Below are positions 1 through 12,122 of a stretch of 64,000 nucleotides of DNA, piece by piece. The translations under genes and the position numbers were made by a program. The stretch covers positions 17,891,710 through 17,955,709 of the forward strand of contig CM119270.1 in assembly GCA_051294375.1 (NCBI GenBank), read 5' to 3'. Below the pieces are notes generated by a model. That model had not been told where the DNA came from. It ran no database searches and saw only the letters and a program-made list of their open reading frames with translations. This stretch comes from Paraspadella gotoi (taxonomy: Eukaryota; Chaetognatha). Each line of letters begins with the position of its first letter. The first letter of the stretch is position 1.

Positions 1-300
1 TTTTCTTTTNNNNNNNNNNNNNNNNNNNNNNNNNNNNNNNNNNNNNNNNNNNNNNNNNNNNNNNNNNNNNNNNNNNNNNNNNNNNNNNNNNNNNNNNNNN
101 NNNNNNNNNNNNNNNNNNNNNNNNNNNNNNNNNNNNNNNNNNNNNNNNNNNNNNNNNNNNNNNNNNNNNNNNNNNNNNNNNNNNNNNNNNNNNNNNNNNN
201 NNNNNNNNNNNNNNNNNNNNNNNNNNNNNNNNNNNNNNNNNNNNNNNNNNNNNNNNNNNNNNNNNNNNNNNNNNNNNNNNNNNNNNNNNNNNNNNNNNNN

Positions 301-678
301 TGTGAGGAAACATCACCTGGCTTTTCACAGAGACAGCATGCGTCCAAATGTAATATCACGTTACATCTTCAATTTTGATGTAATCATAAAAAGATTCAAA
401 GCTTTTTTTTTCTCTCTAAAGTATCCAAAGCACGTCTCAAAAATTTCTTCACATTTTTTTTCGTACAAAATTCACGTTAGCATGTCACCACCTCAAAATT
501 CAAAGCTCGTTATTATTCCTGCCATCAATATGTAATATTATGTATGTATTAAAAAAATTGGCAGCGGAGTTTGAAACGAGTATCTTTACCTTGTATCAAT
601 ATTTACAAGATCTTTTTAAGACATACTTATTTACATGTACTTTTTTTCGCGTCGTAAGACGGGCATCTCTCGTTAACT
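301..678. other. Non-coding island between gaps
   Basis: AT-rich sequence between two gaps. I see no splice-site-bounded open frame, no repeat and no RNA gene in it. Confidence 0.5.
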
Positions 679-1392
679 NNNNNNNNNNNNNNNNNNNNNN
701 NNNNNNNNNNNNNNNNNNNNNNNNNNNNNNNNNNNNNNNNNNNNNNNNNNNNNNNNNNNNNNNNNNNNNNNNNNNNNNNNNNNNNNNNNNNNNNNNNNNN
801 NNNNNNNNNNNNNNNNNNNNNNNNNNNNNNNNNNNNNNNNNNNNNNNNNNNNNNNNNNNNNNNNNNNNNNNNNNNNNNNNNNNNNNNNNNNNNNNNNNNN
901 NNNNNNNNNNNNNNNNNNNNNNNNNNNNNNNNNNNNNNNNNNNNNNNNNNNNNNNNNNNNNNNNNNNNNNNNNNNNNNNNNNNNNNNNNNNNNNNNNNNN
1001 NNNNNNNNNNNNNNNNNNNNNNNNNNNNNNNNNNNNNNNNNNNNNNNNNNNNNNNNNNNNNNNNNNNNNNNNNNNNNNNNNNNNNNNNNNNNNNNNNNNN
1101 NNNNNNNNNNNNNNNNNNNNNNNNNNNNNNNNNNNNNNNNNNNNNNNNNNNNNNNNNNNNNNNNNNNNNNNNNNNNNNNNNNNNNNNNNNNNNNNNNNNN
1201 NNNNNNNNNNNNNNNNNNNNNNNNNNNNNNNNNNNNNNNNNNNNNNNNNNNNNNNNNNNNNNNNNNNNNNNNNNNNNNNNNNNNNNNNNNNNNNNNNNNN
1301 NNNNNNNNNNNNNNNNNNNNNNNNNNNNNNNNNNNNNNNNNNNNNNNNNNNNNNNNNNNNNNNNNNNNNNNNNNNNNNNNNNNNNNNNNNNN

Positions 1393-1442
1393 TGTCCCTT
1401 AGATGCGGAACCAGAAGCGCCGCCTGGCGTTTCCCTCCCGCG
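1393..1442 (-). CDS. Possible exon, partial, running into a gap (may be 3' part of ephrin)
   Basis: On the minus strand a good 3' splice site is seen: a T-rich stretch with a TGCTAAT branch-point-like motif, then TTTCAG ending at 1443. The exon opens after it and runs into the N gap at 1392. One frame stays open and reads AGGKRQAALLVPHLRD with codon-like composition. It lies downstream, in transcription order, of the minus-strand ephrin exons and outside the duplicated unit, so it could be a later exon of that gene. This is inference: 16 residues are too few to assign a family. It could also be a chance splice-like site. Confidence 0.3.
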
Positions 1443-1853
1443 CTGAAACAAATTAGCAAATTGTTCTTCTTTTCCTCGTTACATTTTCCCCTCGAACCGC
1501 TCCGTTCCTTCTTCTTCTTCCTCTTCCGACGGTTAAAAAATAGAAAAGAGGGATTTCTGAGAAATGGCGAGGAATTCCGAGAAATCCTCTTCGGCGATTG
1601 ATGAATTCGCGGCGGAGAAGAGAACATCCATTTATTTTCAAGACCAAAAAAAAAGGAAAAAGATAAAAAGATAAAAGAAATGAAGGAATGTAATCCTTTT
1701 TTTTCTTTCTTTCGTCCTTGTTTCTTCCTTTTCTTTTTTTGGTTTTTTTCTTACTTTTTTTTTCTCTCTACTTTGGCTCCCATTTTTACCAGGTTTTTTT
1801 TCTCGCTTCTAGAGAAAAAAAAAGACGATTTCGTTCCAAGAAAAGAAAAAAAA
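1443..1853. other. T-rich / A-rich non-coding stretch
   Basis: Poly-pyrimidine blocks and A-runs up to the left junction of the 4.8-kb duplication. No gene seen. Confidence 0.5.
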
Positions 1854-2990
1854 AGGCGTCCTGCTCACACTCTCATTATCTAGCCTTTTAAGATATTTTA
1901 AAAGTAAATTAAATTTTCTTATAAGATAATATAGTTTGGGCATAATTTTTATTTAAAATCGATCTTGTTCAGTTTAGAAGCAGTGAAGTAAAGTTAAAGT
2001 AAAGTTAAAGGCAAAGGCAAAACGTAAAGAAAAATTTGATTCATTTTTTATGATTAATCTTCTTTTTAATATTTTATGTTCTTGTTTATAGATTAAAATA
2101 TGAACAAAAAAAATTCGACCCAGAATCCCTAAATAATAATTTTCATAGGTTATTTAAAAAATCAGAAAATAACTTAGTTAGACTCTCAATATTGCCGCAA
2201 TTTTGAAAAATGTTTTAATAACCGTGCAAAAGACTTATCATGTGCCTTGTTCGGCTTTACTTAGTCTGAAATCATTTTTGTAAACATAATTTTATTTTTT
2301 ATGTTTGTATTTGATACGAAAATTTTTTACATAAAAAACTCTTTGCCTATTGTGGGCATTTTTCTTTATAGAATTTTTATACAGATAGGCAATTAATTAT
2401 GCCGCGAAAGACTGTGGAATTCTGATGGCCGCCGAAGCTGAGTAAATTTAATATAAATTCCGCTGACTAATTAGGCATTTTTAAATTTCTATTAGAAAAT
2501 CTCTCGTTAAATTAACAAATAAAATCAAGCGATTTATTGACGTTGATGTACACAGTACATAATAACAATCTTTGAGATTTCTCAAAAAGTAAACGAAAAT
2601 TCATCAAAACTATTTTACAATAAAACCGCATAACAATTCCGCTTGAACGAAAACGTTCGGGAATAAACTGGTATAGTAAACAACAAATAATGATTTTAAC
2701 TTTAAATACACTAAACCAACAATTTTTTTCGTCGTATCAGTTCTCAAACAAATGTCTATACCTCGATACACACTGAATAAAATAATAAACTGGACATAAT
2801 TGAACACCAAGCTGGAGGACAAGACAATTAACAGATATAACATTATCACGTATTCACGTTTGAATGAGATAGACTTTGAGAAAAAGTTAATCGAGATAGG
2901 ATTAAAAAAAAGAAAAGTAAAGAAAAACGTAAAGAAGAGAGAAAAAAATAAAAGGAATGAGCGGGGAGGGATTATTTTTTAAAACACGAT
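1854..2990. other. AT-rich non-coding stretch
   Basis: AT-rich DNA with no convincing exon; short open frames on both strands lack coding composition. It lies 3' of the ephrin exons on the minus strand, so it is intron or 3' untranslated sequence. The same sequence recurs at 6652-7788. Confidence 0.5.
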
Positions 2991-3380
2991 TGGAGTTTAA
3001 CACGGTGGAATAAATCGTCCTTCCGCCGAAAACGATTCGAAAGGGCAGAAGAGAGTTTGACGAATCATTGCGCCTTCAAAAAAAACATCATAAATCACCA
3101 CCGCGCAATAGCCATCGTCAACGCCGCAATTACGATCAACGGTCGTTCGCTGTCGTCGCCCGAGCCGTTCGCGCGATGACGACTTAATCGACGCACGTCC
3201 GTCCTTGCAAGGGAAGTCAAGTAATCGATGAGTAAGCGTCCTCTTCTCGAGACGAGAAAGAGGGAATGCGATTGGAGAGTCCGACGTCTTCGTCCGTCGT
3301 CTTCGCTGGCGTGGGCGCGGAAAGGTCTGGAGCAACTCTCCTCGATCATTTCGTCGACGCCGTCTCCGCGGACGGGAGAC

Positions 3381-3890
3381 GTTCTTGCGGAAGAACTCGT
3401 CCTCGATGTCGTTGGAGTCGCGAGACGGCTGCTTCCTGCTCTTGCTGGTGTCGCTCGAGCTGTGCTGTACTTGCGCGGCGACTCGGACCCTTCCTCCAGC
3501 GTTTCCCTCCGGGCGGCATCCCTTTGCAGCGACGCGTAGCACCATTCTTCATGTTCATGCTGCGCAGAGTCCACCGACGGCGTCATTCAGCCCGGATTGC
3601 GAACCGAGAGGCCCCAGTCATCACGTAATAGTCCCGTCCGGGCTGAAACTCGAATCCGAAAAGGGTGCGGGGAGAAGGGAGTGACGAGCAGGGAGAAGAC
3701 GTTAGAAACGCGGAGGGGAGGGCGCAGGAGAGATCCACCGGAAGCGAGGCTAGGGACGATCGACGTCTTAAGCGGCAGGATGGCGTGTATTGATCACGGG
3801 TGACCAGGTAGAGGGCGTAGGTACTCCGGGTAGGGCGGCCCGGGTGGAGGACGTTGTAGAGGGCAGTTGAGGTTGATCTTGTCGGCCCAC
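3381..3890 (-). CDS. Ephrin: Ephrin receptor-binding-domain exon and linker, frame-broken (copy 1)
   Basis: Ephrins are membrane-tethered ligands of Eph receptor tyrosine kinases and act at cell contacts and in axon guidance. On the minus strand a strong 3' splice site (pyrimidine tract, then CCCAAAG) ends at 3891. Family landmarks then follow in the right order: ADKINLNCP near 3885-3860 (compare GDKLDIICP), YALYLVTRDQY at 3819-3787 (compare YYKVYMVDKDQ), TPFSP at 3682-3668, FGFEFQPG ending near 3640, RDYYVM at 3636-3619 (compare DYYIIS), then MNMK at 3558-3547 and MVLRVAAK at 3545-3522 (compare AMKILMKVG). A Ser/Arg/Asp/Glu-rich linker with mostly G/C third positions runs 3461-3381. The landmarks are not in one frame: shifts are needed near 3820, between 3787 and 3670, near 3641 and near 3546, and stops lie between. 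Either the sequence contains indel errors or this is a decayed copy. I am sure of the family, not of intactness. Lower-coordinate open sequence to about 2997 may be linker or intron. Confidence 0.82.
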
Positions 3891-4032
3891 CTTTGGGAGA
3901 GGAAGATAAGAATGGTATGTTTTATTAAGAAATTAAGGAGAAATTAATTTAGGTTTTAATTGTTTAATAAACGTAAAGTCAGATATCTAGACTACATTTA
4001 CTTGTGAAATAATGTAAATGAAACCCATATGT

Positions 4033-4100
4033 ACCTCGACTGTCAACGACGTGATCCGTGTTTACTGCGATCGAACATCGGGATTGGAAATATTTCCAGT
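4033..4100 (-). CDS. Ephrin: Ephrin N-terminal receptor-binding-domain exon, frame-broken (copy 1)
   Basis: Minus strand, just upstream of the main ephrin exon. The bases at 4098-4080 give TGG-AA(A)-TATTTCCAATCCC, which becomes W-N-I-S-N-P if one A is discounted. At 4062-4033 the frame reads NTDHVVDSRG. W-N-x-S/T-N-P followed by an N-T-D-H-type motif is the usual start of the ephrin domain in invertebrate and A-type ephrins. After AGTCGAG (ending at 4035) comes GTACAT, a plausible donor, and the next exon starts at 3890, leaving an intron of about 144 bp. At least one frame shift separates the two motifs. Open sequence further upstream (4265-4100), which includes a hydrophobic ALFAFL patch, might encode the preceding segment, but I could not confirm it. 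The signal peptide exon is not identified. Confidence 0.7.
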
Positions 4101-4664
4101 TATCTCGTGAGTGACACGACGACCGGCGCCGATGAAGCGGCGTGCCGCAGACCGGGCGTCGGAACCAACGACGCCGCGAGAAGAAAGAAAGGCGAAGAGA
4201 GCCGCGCTCTGATATGGAAAAGGCGTGCCTGGGGAAACGGCGTTGAATTCCGTCGGTGGCGCCATTGCTTTTTGTTTTTTTTTGAGGGTTTTTAATTTTT
4301 CAAGTTGCTGCCTAGATTTTCTTCGGAGAAAAAACTGGGCGGAGATCGGAGAGTGAAGTCAAGGTTCTTTGTAATCGTTGATTCACCAGAAACACGAACC
4401 GAGTGAGAGAGACGAAGTTTACTTGATCGGTAAGTCGCTGAGAATCACTGAGAATCGGCTAGAGCACTGAGAGGTAAGCTAAAAAATGCTTGCGAATAAT
4501 TTCGAGAGGTTTATTAGGGATGTGAGAGATAGGCGAAAAGAGAATAGAGCGAGAGGGTACGATTAAAAGCTGAGAGATAGATTGTGAGAGCCAAAGAATG
4601 ATCTCGGCGAGCGAAGCCGACTTTTATGGCGACGATCGAACGAAAGAGCGGCAAAGTATCTCTC

Positions 4665-4698
<34 letters not shown>

Positions 4699-5948
4699 TC
4701 CTCTCTCTTTCTTCATGATTCGGCGTCGTCACCTGTCCGTCGCCTACTTCTCCTATTCCTCTTCCTCTCTTCCTCCTACTCCTACAACCGGTGTCAAACG
4801 GAGGATGAGAAGAGGATTGGGGGGGGGGCTGTTCAGGTCAGGGCGACGAGGGTCCCTCGTTGATTATAGGGAAAAAATGCCGTCGCGACTGGCAGTCTCG
4901 TCGACGATGTCCGGTAACCGAGTCGGCGGCCGGTATATTCGGCGGGTTTCTCCGGTCGCTCTCCGAAAACGCTTATCGTTTATCAAACAGTTTTATCGCT
5001 TGTGTTTTTCATCGTTTCGTCGTTTTCGTCCGTAACGAACTTTTACGGAAGGAAGAAAATATGAGACTAACTACGACGACAGTGGGTAGGATTAGGGAAA
5101 GGTGATTCCTAAATGGATCCGGAGGGGTGATCCGGCAGGGCGGAGTGTTTCTCGAGGCGTTCCGTTGCCGCTAAAGAATTTGGGCTGACTATTTTGATGG
5201 AAATAATAATTGATATAATTATAATTTCGATAATGAATGGATACATTAAACAGTTAATCATTTATAAGCCCGAGTGTTTATTTGCCTTTCTATCATTACG
5301 AAGCTGCGATAACAAAACAAAAAAACAAAAATCGACGAAGACTACTTGATGGTGAAAATATTTTGGCGAGGAGCAACAAACTAGTTCCTTCAAGATTGGA
5401 AAAAAAAAAATGTCTTTCTTTCTTTCTTACTTTTTTCATAAAAAAAACATTATTATAAAAACCAATGAATAAACACCGAATATTACACCTCGGAAGCAAA
5501 GATAAAAACATAACCTGACAACAAAGAAGAATGATGAACTCGTTAAAAATATTTCGATCGCCGTGAAATTACGGGCCCTTCAATGCACCGACGAGGGTGA
5601 TCTTGAAAATTTGCACGGAATTCAATGGGGGGGGGGGGGGGAGGGGGCTGGATTATCGTTATTGTCGTCGTCGTCGTCGTCGTCGATCCAGGACACTCGT
5701 TGTCCGTGAAACGGGTTTCGTCGTCCCTCGTTATCGAATTTGACCATGGGAGCGATCGGCGGAGTGAGTGATTAGAGAGAGGAGAGACGAGAGAGATGAT
5801 GAGAGAGAGAGAGAGAGAGTGAGAGAGATGCACCTGTCCCGTTCGGGTCACGATGTCGGTTCAGTTATTGCGTGTGAATGCGATGTGTGAAGAATTCGTA
5901 AATACGTCCGTGAAACAGTGAATGGGGGTGAAGGGAAAGGATGACCGG

Positions 5949-5989
<41 letters not shown>

Positions 5990-6008
5990 AGAAGGAGAGA
6001 GGAGAAAG

Positions 6009-6049
<41 letters not shown>

Positions 6050-6062
6050 GAGGAGCGAGCGC
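4101..6062. other. Intronic/intergenic stretch with microsatellites (both unit copies)
   Basis: Contains a (CT)n tract at about 4660-4712, a G-run at 5627-5646, a (GTC)n tract at 5662-5688 and imperfect (GA)n at 5796-5830 and 5950-6060. A TCGGTAAGT donor-like string occurs at about 4427 on the plus strand. The open frames across the GA/CT tracts give only Ser-Leu or Glu-Arg runs and are not genes. The same content recurs at +4,798. Confidence 0.6.
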
Positions 6063-8178
6063 NNNNNNNNNNNNNNNNNNNNNNNNNAGCGCAAGCCCAG
6101 TAACTCGATCGTATTCCCACCGGTTTCGCCTTCGATCAAAACAAACATCCTTGAGTTCGCCACAAACAAGAGACGCCCATATCGTTGACGTCGTCGTCGT
6201 CGTTGTCGTCGTCGTCGTCGTCTTCCGCTTTTCCTCCAGAACCATCATCATCATCATCATCATCGTCATCGTCATCATCGTCTCATAATCGACGTCATGA
6301 AAATCTATGCATAAAACATGATGCGAAGTCTCGCGCTGGAATCGGCGAGAGAGAGACAGAGACGAAGGCCAACGAGAAAGAGAGAGACAGAGTCCGAGGC
6401 CTTGGCACCTGCGGAATATTCCTACTTTTTCCATTTAATGTTCATAAAAAGATTTCTTTTCAAATTATTTTATTTTTTTTTTATAAAGAACCCTATACTA
6501 TACACGGCTTTTCATTTTGAACGATTAGTCGTCGTCGTTATCGTCGTTATCGTCGTNNNNNNNNNNGAACCCTATACTATACACGGCTTCTCATTTTGAA
6601 CGATTAGTCGTCGTCGTTATCGTCGTTGTTGTCGTCGTCGTCTTTAACGTAAGGCGTCCTGCTCACACTCTCATTATCTAGCCTTTTAAGATATTTTAAA
6701 AGTAAATTAAATTTTCTTATAAGATAATATAGTTTGGGCATAATTTTTATTTAAAATCGATCTTGTTCAGTTTAGAAGCAGTGAAGTAAAGTTAAAGTAA
6801 AGTTAAAGGCAAAGGCAAAACGTAAAGAAAAATTTGATTCATTTTTTATGATTAATCTTCTTTTTAATATTTTATGTTCTTGTTTATAGATTAAAATATG
6901 AACAAAAAAAATTCGACCCAGAATCCCTAAATAATAATTTTCATAGGTTATTTAAAAAATCAGAAAATAACTTAGTTAGACTCTCAATATTGCCGCAATT
7001 TTGAAAAATGTTTTAATAACCGTGCAAAAGACTTATCATGTGCCTTGTTCGGCTTTACTTAGTCTGAAATCATTTTTGTAAACATAATTTTATTTTTTAT
7101 GTTTGTATTTGATACGAAAATTTTTTACATAAAAAACTCTTTGCCTATTGTGGGCATTTTTCTTTATAGAATTTTTATACAGATAGGCAATTAATTATGC
7201 CGCGAAAGACTGTGGAATTCTGATGGCCGCCGAAGCTGAGTAAATTTAATATAAATTCCGCTGACTAATTAGGCATTTTTAAATTTCTATTAGAAAATCT
7301 CTCGTTAAATTAACAAATAAAATCAAGCGATTTATTGACGTTGATGTACACAGTACATAATAACAATCTTTGAGATTTCTCAAAAAGTAAACGAAAATTC
7401 ATCAAAACTATTTTACAATAAAACCGCATAACAATTCCGCTTGAACGAAAACGTTCGGGAATAAACTGGTATAGTAAACAACAAATAATGATTTTAACTT
7501 TAAATACACTAAACCAACAATTTTTTTCGTCGTATCAGTTCTCAAACAAATGTCTATACCTCGATACACACTGAATAAAATAATAAACTGGACATAATTG
7601 AACACCAAGCTGGAGGACAAGACAATTAACAGATATAACATTATCACGTATTCACGTTTGAATGAGATAGACTTTGAGAAAAAGTTAATCGAGATAGGAT
7701 TAAAAAAAAGAAAAGTAAAGAAAAACGTAAAGAAGAGAGAAAAAAATAAAAGGAATGAGCGGGGAGGGATTATTTTTTAAAACACGATTGGAGTTTAACA
7801 CGGTGGAATAAATCGTCCTTCCGCCGAAAACGATTCGAAAGGGCAGAAGAGAGTTTGACGAATCATTGCGCCTTCAAAAAAAACATCATAAATCACCACC
7901 GCGCAATAGCCATCGTCAACGCCGCAATTACGATCAACGGTCGTTCGCTGTCGTCGCCCGAGCCGTTCGCGCGATGACGACTTAATCGACGCACGTCCGT
8001 CCTTGCAAGGGAAGTCAAGTAATCGATGAGTAAGCGTCCTCTTCTCGAGACGAGAAAGAGGGAATGCGATTGGAGAGTCCGACGTCTTCGTCCGTCGTCT
8101 TCGCTGGCGTGGGCGCGGAAAGGTCTGGAGCAACTCTCCTCGATCATTTCGTCGACGCCGTCTCCGCGGACGGGAGAC

Positions 8179-8688
8179 GTTCTTGCGGAAGAACTCGTCC
8201 TCGATGTCGTTGGAGTCGCGAGACGGCTGCTTCCTGCTCTTGCTGGTGTCGCTCGAGCTGTGCTGTACTTGCGCGGCGACTCGGACCCTTCCTCCAGCGT
8301 TTCCCTCCGGGCGGCATCCCTTTGCAGCGACGCGTAGCACCATTCTTCATGTTCATGCTGCGCAGAGTCCACCGACGGCGTCATTCAGCCCGGATTGCGA
8401 ACCGAGAGGCCCCAGTCATCACGTAATAGTCCCGTCCGGGCTGAAACTCGAATCCGAAAAGGGTGCGGGGAGAAGGGAGTGACGAGCAGGGAGAAGACGT
8501 TAGAAACGCGGAGGGGAGGGCGCAGGAGAGATCCACCGGAAGCGAGGCTAGGGACGATCGACGTCTTAAGCGGCAGGATGGCGTGTATTGATCACGGGTG
8601 ACCAGGTAGAGGGCGTAGGTACTCCGGGTAGGGCGGCCCGGGTGGAGGACGTTGTAGAGGGCAGTTGAGGTTGATCTTGTCGGCCCAC
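8179..8688 (-). CDS. Ephrin: Ephrin receptor-binding-domain exon and linker, frame-broken (copy 2)
   Basis: Identical by eye to the exon at 3381-3890, shifted by 4,798 bp, with the same splice acceptor, the same motifs and the same frame breaks: YALYLVTRDQY at 8617-8585, RDYYVM at 8434-8417, MVLRVAAK at 8343-8320 and the Ser/Arg/Asp/Glu-rich linker at 8259-8179. In transcription order this copy precedes the other. If the duplication were real, a transcript would meet two copies of the domain in series, which is not known for ephrins. That argues for a false duplication, or for one copy being unused. Confidence 0.8.
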
Positions 8689-8830
8689 CTTTGGGAGAGG
8701 AAGATAAGAATGGTATGTTTTATTAAGAAATTAAGGAGAAATTAATTTAGGTTTTAATTGTTTAATAAACGTAAAGTCAGATATCTAGACTACATTTACT
8801 TGTGAAATAATGTAAATGAAACCCATATGT

Positions 8831-8898
8831 ACCTCGACTGTCAACGACGTGATCCGTGTTTACTGCGATCGAACATCGGGATTGGAAATATTTCCAGT
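8831..8898 (-). CDS. Ephrin: Ephrin N-terminal receptor-binding-domain exon, frame-broken (copy 2)
   Basis: Same sequence as 4033-4100. The W-N-x-S-N-P motif falls at 8896-8878 and NTDHVVDSRG at 8860-8831, followed by the same GTACAT donor. It carries the same one-base disturbance as copy 1, so the disturbance predates the copying event or was copied with it during assembly. Confidence 0.68.
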
Positions 8899-9462
8899 TA
8901 TCTCGTGAGTGACACGACGACCGGCGCCGATGAAGCGGCGTGCCGCAGACCGGGCGTCGGAACCAACGACGCCGCGAGAAGAAAGAAAGGCGAAGAGAGC
9001 CGCGCTCTGATATGGAAAAGGCGTGCCTGGGGAAACGGCGTTGAATTCCGTCGGTGGCGCCATTGCTTTTTGTTTTTTTTTGAGGGTTTTTAATTTTTCA
9101 AGTTGCTGCCTAGATTTTCTTCGGAGAAAAAACTGGGCGGAGATCGGAGAGTGAAGTCAAGGTTCTTTGTAATCGTTGATTCACCAGAAACACGAACCGA
9201 GTGAGAGAGACGAAGTTTACTTGATCGGTAAGTCGCTGAGAATCACTGAGAATCGGCTAGAGCACTGAGAGGTAAGCTAAAAAATGCTTGCGAATAATTT
9301 CGAGAGGTTTATTAGGGATGTGAGAGATAGGCGAAAAGAGAATAGAGCGAGAGGGTACGATTAAAAGCTGAGAGATAGATTGTGAGAGCCAAAGAATGAT
9401 CTCGGCGAGCGAAGCCGACTTTTATGGCGACGATCGAACGAAAGAGCGGCAAAGTATCTCTC

Positions 9463-9496
<34 letters not shown>

Positions 9497-10746
9497 TCCT
9501 CTCTCTTTCTTCATGATTCGGCGTCGTCACCTGTCCGTCGCCTACTTCTCCTATTCCTCTTCCTCTCTTCCTCCTACTCCTACAACCGGTGTCAAACGGA
9601 GGATGAGAAGAGGATTGGGGGGGGGGCTGTTCAGGTCAGGGCGACGAGGGTCCCTCGTTGATTATAGGGAAAAAATGCCGTCGCGACTGGCAGTCTCGTC
9701 GACGATGTCCGGTAACCGAGTCGGCGGCCGGTATATTCGGCGGGTTTCTCCGGTCGCTCTCCGAAAACGCTTATCGTTTATCAAACAGTTTTATCGCTTG
9801 TGTTTTTCATCGTTTCGTCGTTTTCGTCCGTAACGAACTTTTACGGAAGGAAGAAAATATGAGACTAACTACGACGACAGTGGGTAGGATTAGGGAAAGG
9901 TGATTCCTAAATGGATCCGGAGGGGTGATCCGGCAGGGCGGAGTGTTTCTCGAGGCGTTCCGTTGCCGCTAAAGAATTTGGGCTGACTATTTTGATGGAA
10001 ATAATAATTGATATAATTATAATTTCGATAATGAATGGATACATTAAACAGTTAATCATTTATAAGCCCGAGTGTTTATTTGCCTTTCTATCATTACGAA
10101 GCTGCGATAACAAAACAAAAAAACAAAAATCGACGAAGACTACTTGATGGTGAAAATATTTTGGCGAGGAGCAACAAACTAGTTCCTTCAAGATTGGAAA
10201 AAAAAAAATGTCTTTCTTTCTTTCTTACTTTTTTCATAAAAAAAACATTATTATAAAAACCAATGAATAAACACCGAATATTACACCTCGGAAGCAAAGA
10301 TAAAAACATAACCTGACAACAAAGAAGAATGATGAACTCGTTAAAAATATTTCGATCGCCGTGAAATTACGGGCCCTTCAATGCACCGACGAGGGTGATC
10401 TTGAAAATTTGCACGGAATTCAATGGGGGGGGGGGGGGGAGGGGGCTGGATTATCGTTATTGTCGTCGTCGTCGTCGTCGTCGATCCAGGACACTCGTTG
10501 TCCGTGAAACGGGTTTCGTCGTCCCTCGTTATCGAATTTGACCATGGGAGCGATCGGCGGAGTGAGTGATTAGAGAGAGGAGAGACGAGAGAGATGATGA
10601 GAGAGAGAGAGAGAGAGTGAGAGAGATGCACCTGTCCCGTTCGGGTCACGATGTCGGTTCAGTTATTGCGTGTGAATGCGATGTGTGAAGAATTCGTAAA
10701 TACGTCCGTGAAACAGTGAATGGGGGTGAAGGGAAAGGATGACCGG

Positions 10747-10787
<41 letters not shown>

Positions 10788-10806
10788 AGAAGGAGAGAGG
10801 AGAAAG

Positions 10807-10847
<41 letters not shown>

Positions 10848-11330
10848 GAGGAGCGAGCGCCAAGCCCAGTAACTCGATCCGTATTCCCCACCGGTTTCGC
10901 CTTCGATCAAAACAACATTCCGTTGAGTTCGCCTACAAAACAAGAGACGCCCATTATTTCGTTGACGTTCGTCGTCGTGTTTGTCGTCGTCGTCGTTCGT
11001 CTTCGCACTTTTCTCCAGAACCATCATCATCATCATCATTCATCGTCATCGCATCATCGTCTCATAAATCACGTCATGAAATCTATGCATTAAAACATGA
11101 TGCGAAGTTTACAGTCTCGCGCTGGAAATCGGCGAGAGAGAGACAAGAGACGAAGGCCAACGAGAAAGAAAGACAGAGTCCGAAGTCCTTTGCACTGCGG
11201 ATTTCCTACTTTTTCCATTTAATGTTATAAAAGATTTCTTTTCAAATTATTTTTTTTTATAAAGAACCTATACTATACACGGGCTTTTCATTTGAACGAT
11301 TAGTCGTCGTCGTTATCGTCGTATCTTTGT

Positions 11331-12060
11331 TTTCGTCTCGCGGCTTAAACGTCGTTGTTGTCGTCGTTGTCGTAGTCTTCTGTCGTAGTGATCCGGCTTA
11401 GTCCGTGTATACTGTTTGTCGAAGGTCATTCGAGGACACGTATTTGTTCCTTCTCTCTCTCTCACTCACTCATTCCTACACTTCCTCTTCTCTCTCTCTC
11501 CATCTCTCTCTCTAACCTCTCTCACTCTCTTCTCTCTCTGCTCTCTCTCTTCTCTCTCTCTCTCTTCTCTCTACTCTCTCTTCTCTCGTCTCTCTTTCTC
11601 TCNNNNNNNNNNNNNNNNNNNNNNNNNCTCTCAGACTAATCTCTTTGGATTCATTTTTTCTCCTTCTTTATTGTTTTCTCTGAACTTCTTATACACATCC
11701 CTTGTCACGGAATCAGTACTAGTATTAATTTATTTGATTTATCACCTTTGACTCAAATCAAAATTGTGAAATGGGTACAACCAATATAAAGTTATTCAGG
11801 TTAAGTCCTCCATCCATTTCACAAGATAGTAACATAGCAGAACCCTAAGAGCTTTGATAATGTGATTGTGTGATTGTGATCGAATGACAGCGATTGTGTG
11901 ATGTTTTTTTCCTCGAATCCGAATCACAAAAAAAAACTTGTGATGTCGACGACAATGATTTCCGTCGAGGATTTTTCGTCATTCGTCTTCAAAGATTAAA
12001 ACCGACGACGTGAAAATCTGATCGACTGCTCGTGACTGACGCGATGGCTCGAGGGGAAAT
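11331..12060. other. CT-rich tract, 25-N gap and AT-rich sequence
   Basis: Imperfect (CT)n from about 11452 to 11602 runs into the gap. After it comes AT-rich sequence without a recognisable exon. Confidence 0.5.
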
Positions 12061-12122
12061 TCACGTGATGGGAAAGTCACGTGAGGAGGGAATCGCGTGA
12101 CATCGAATCTCGAGACATTGAC

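Larger units (their letters stand above)
1854..6650. repeat. 4.8-kb direct tandem duplication, copy 1
   Basis: Sequence starting AGGCGTCCTGCTCACACTCT at 1854 recurs at 6652. The offset stays 4,798 bp up to about 6055/10853, with no difference that I could find by eye. The copy contains the ephrin exons, a (CT)n tract near 4674, a G-run at 5627-5646 and (GA)n tracts near 5796 and 5950-6060. Its right end holds a 25-N gap and then a 10-N gap that separates two repeats of the same ~80-bp sequence. Identity this high over coding and non-coding DNA suggests either a very recent event or, more likely, an assembly duplication. Confidence 0.93.
6651..11330. repeat. 4.8-kb direct tandem duplication, copy 2
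   Basis: Matches copy 1 at a constant offset of 4,798 bp until about 10855. From there to about 11330 the match continues but with many one-base insertions and deletions: for example copy 1 has GATCGTATTCCCACC where copy 2 has GATCCGTATTCCCCACC. The left part is therefore clean and the right part looks like uncorrected long-read sequence. Where copy 1 is interrupted by 25 N (6063-6087), copy 2 reads straight through, showing that gap has no real missing sequence. Confidence 0.9.

Noticed and set aside
5861-6434. Glu-Arg or Ser-Leu repeat proteins over GA/CT tracts
   Set aside because: Any GA/CT microsatellite is open in several frames; these recur wherever such tracts occur.
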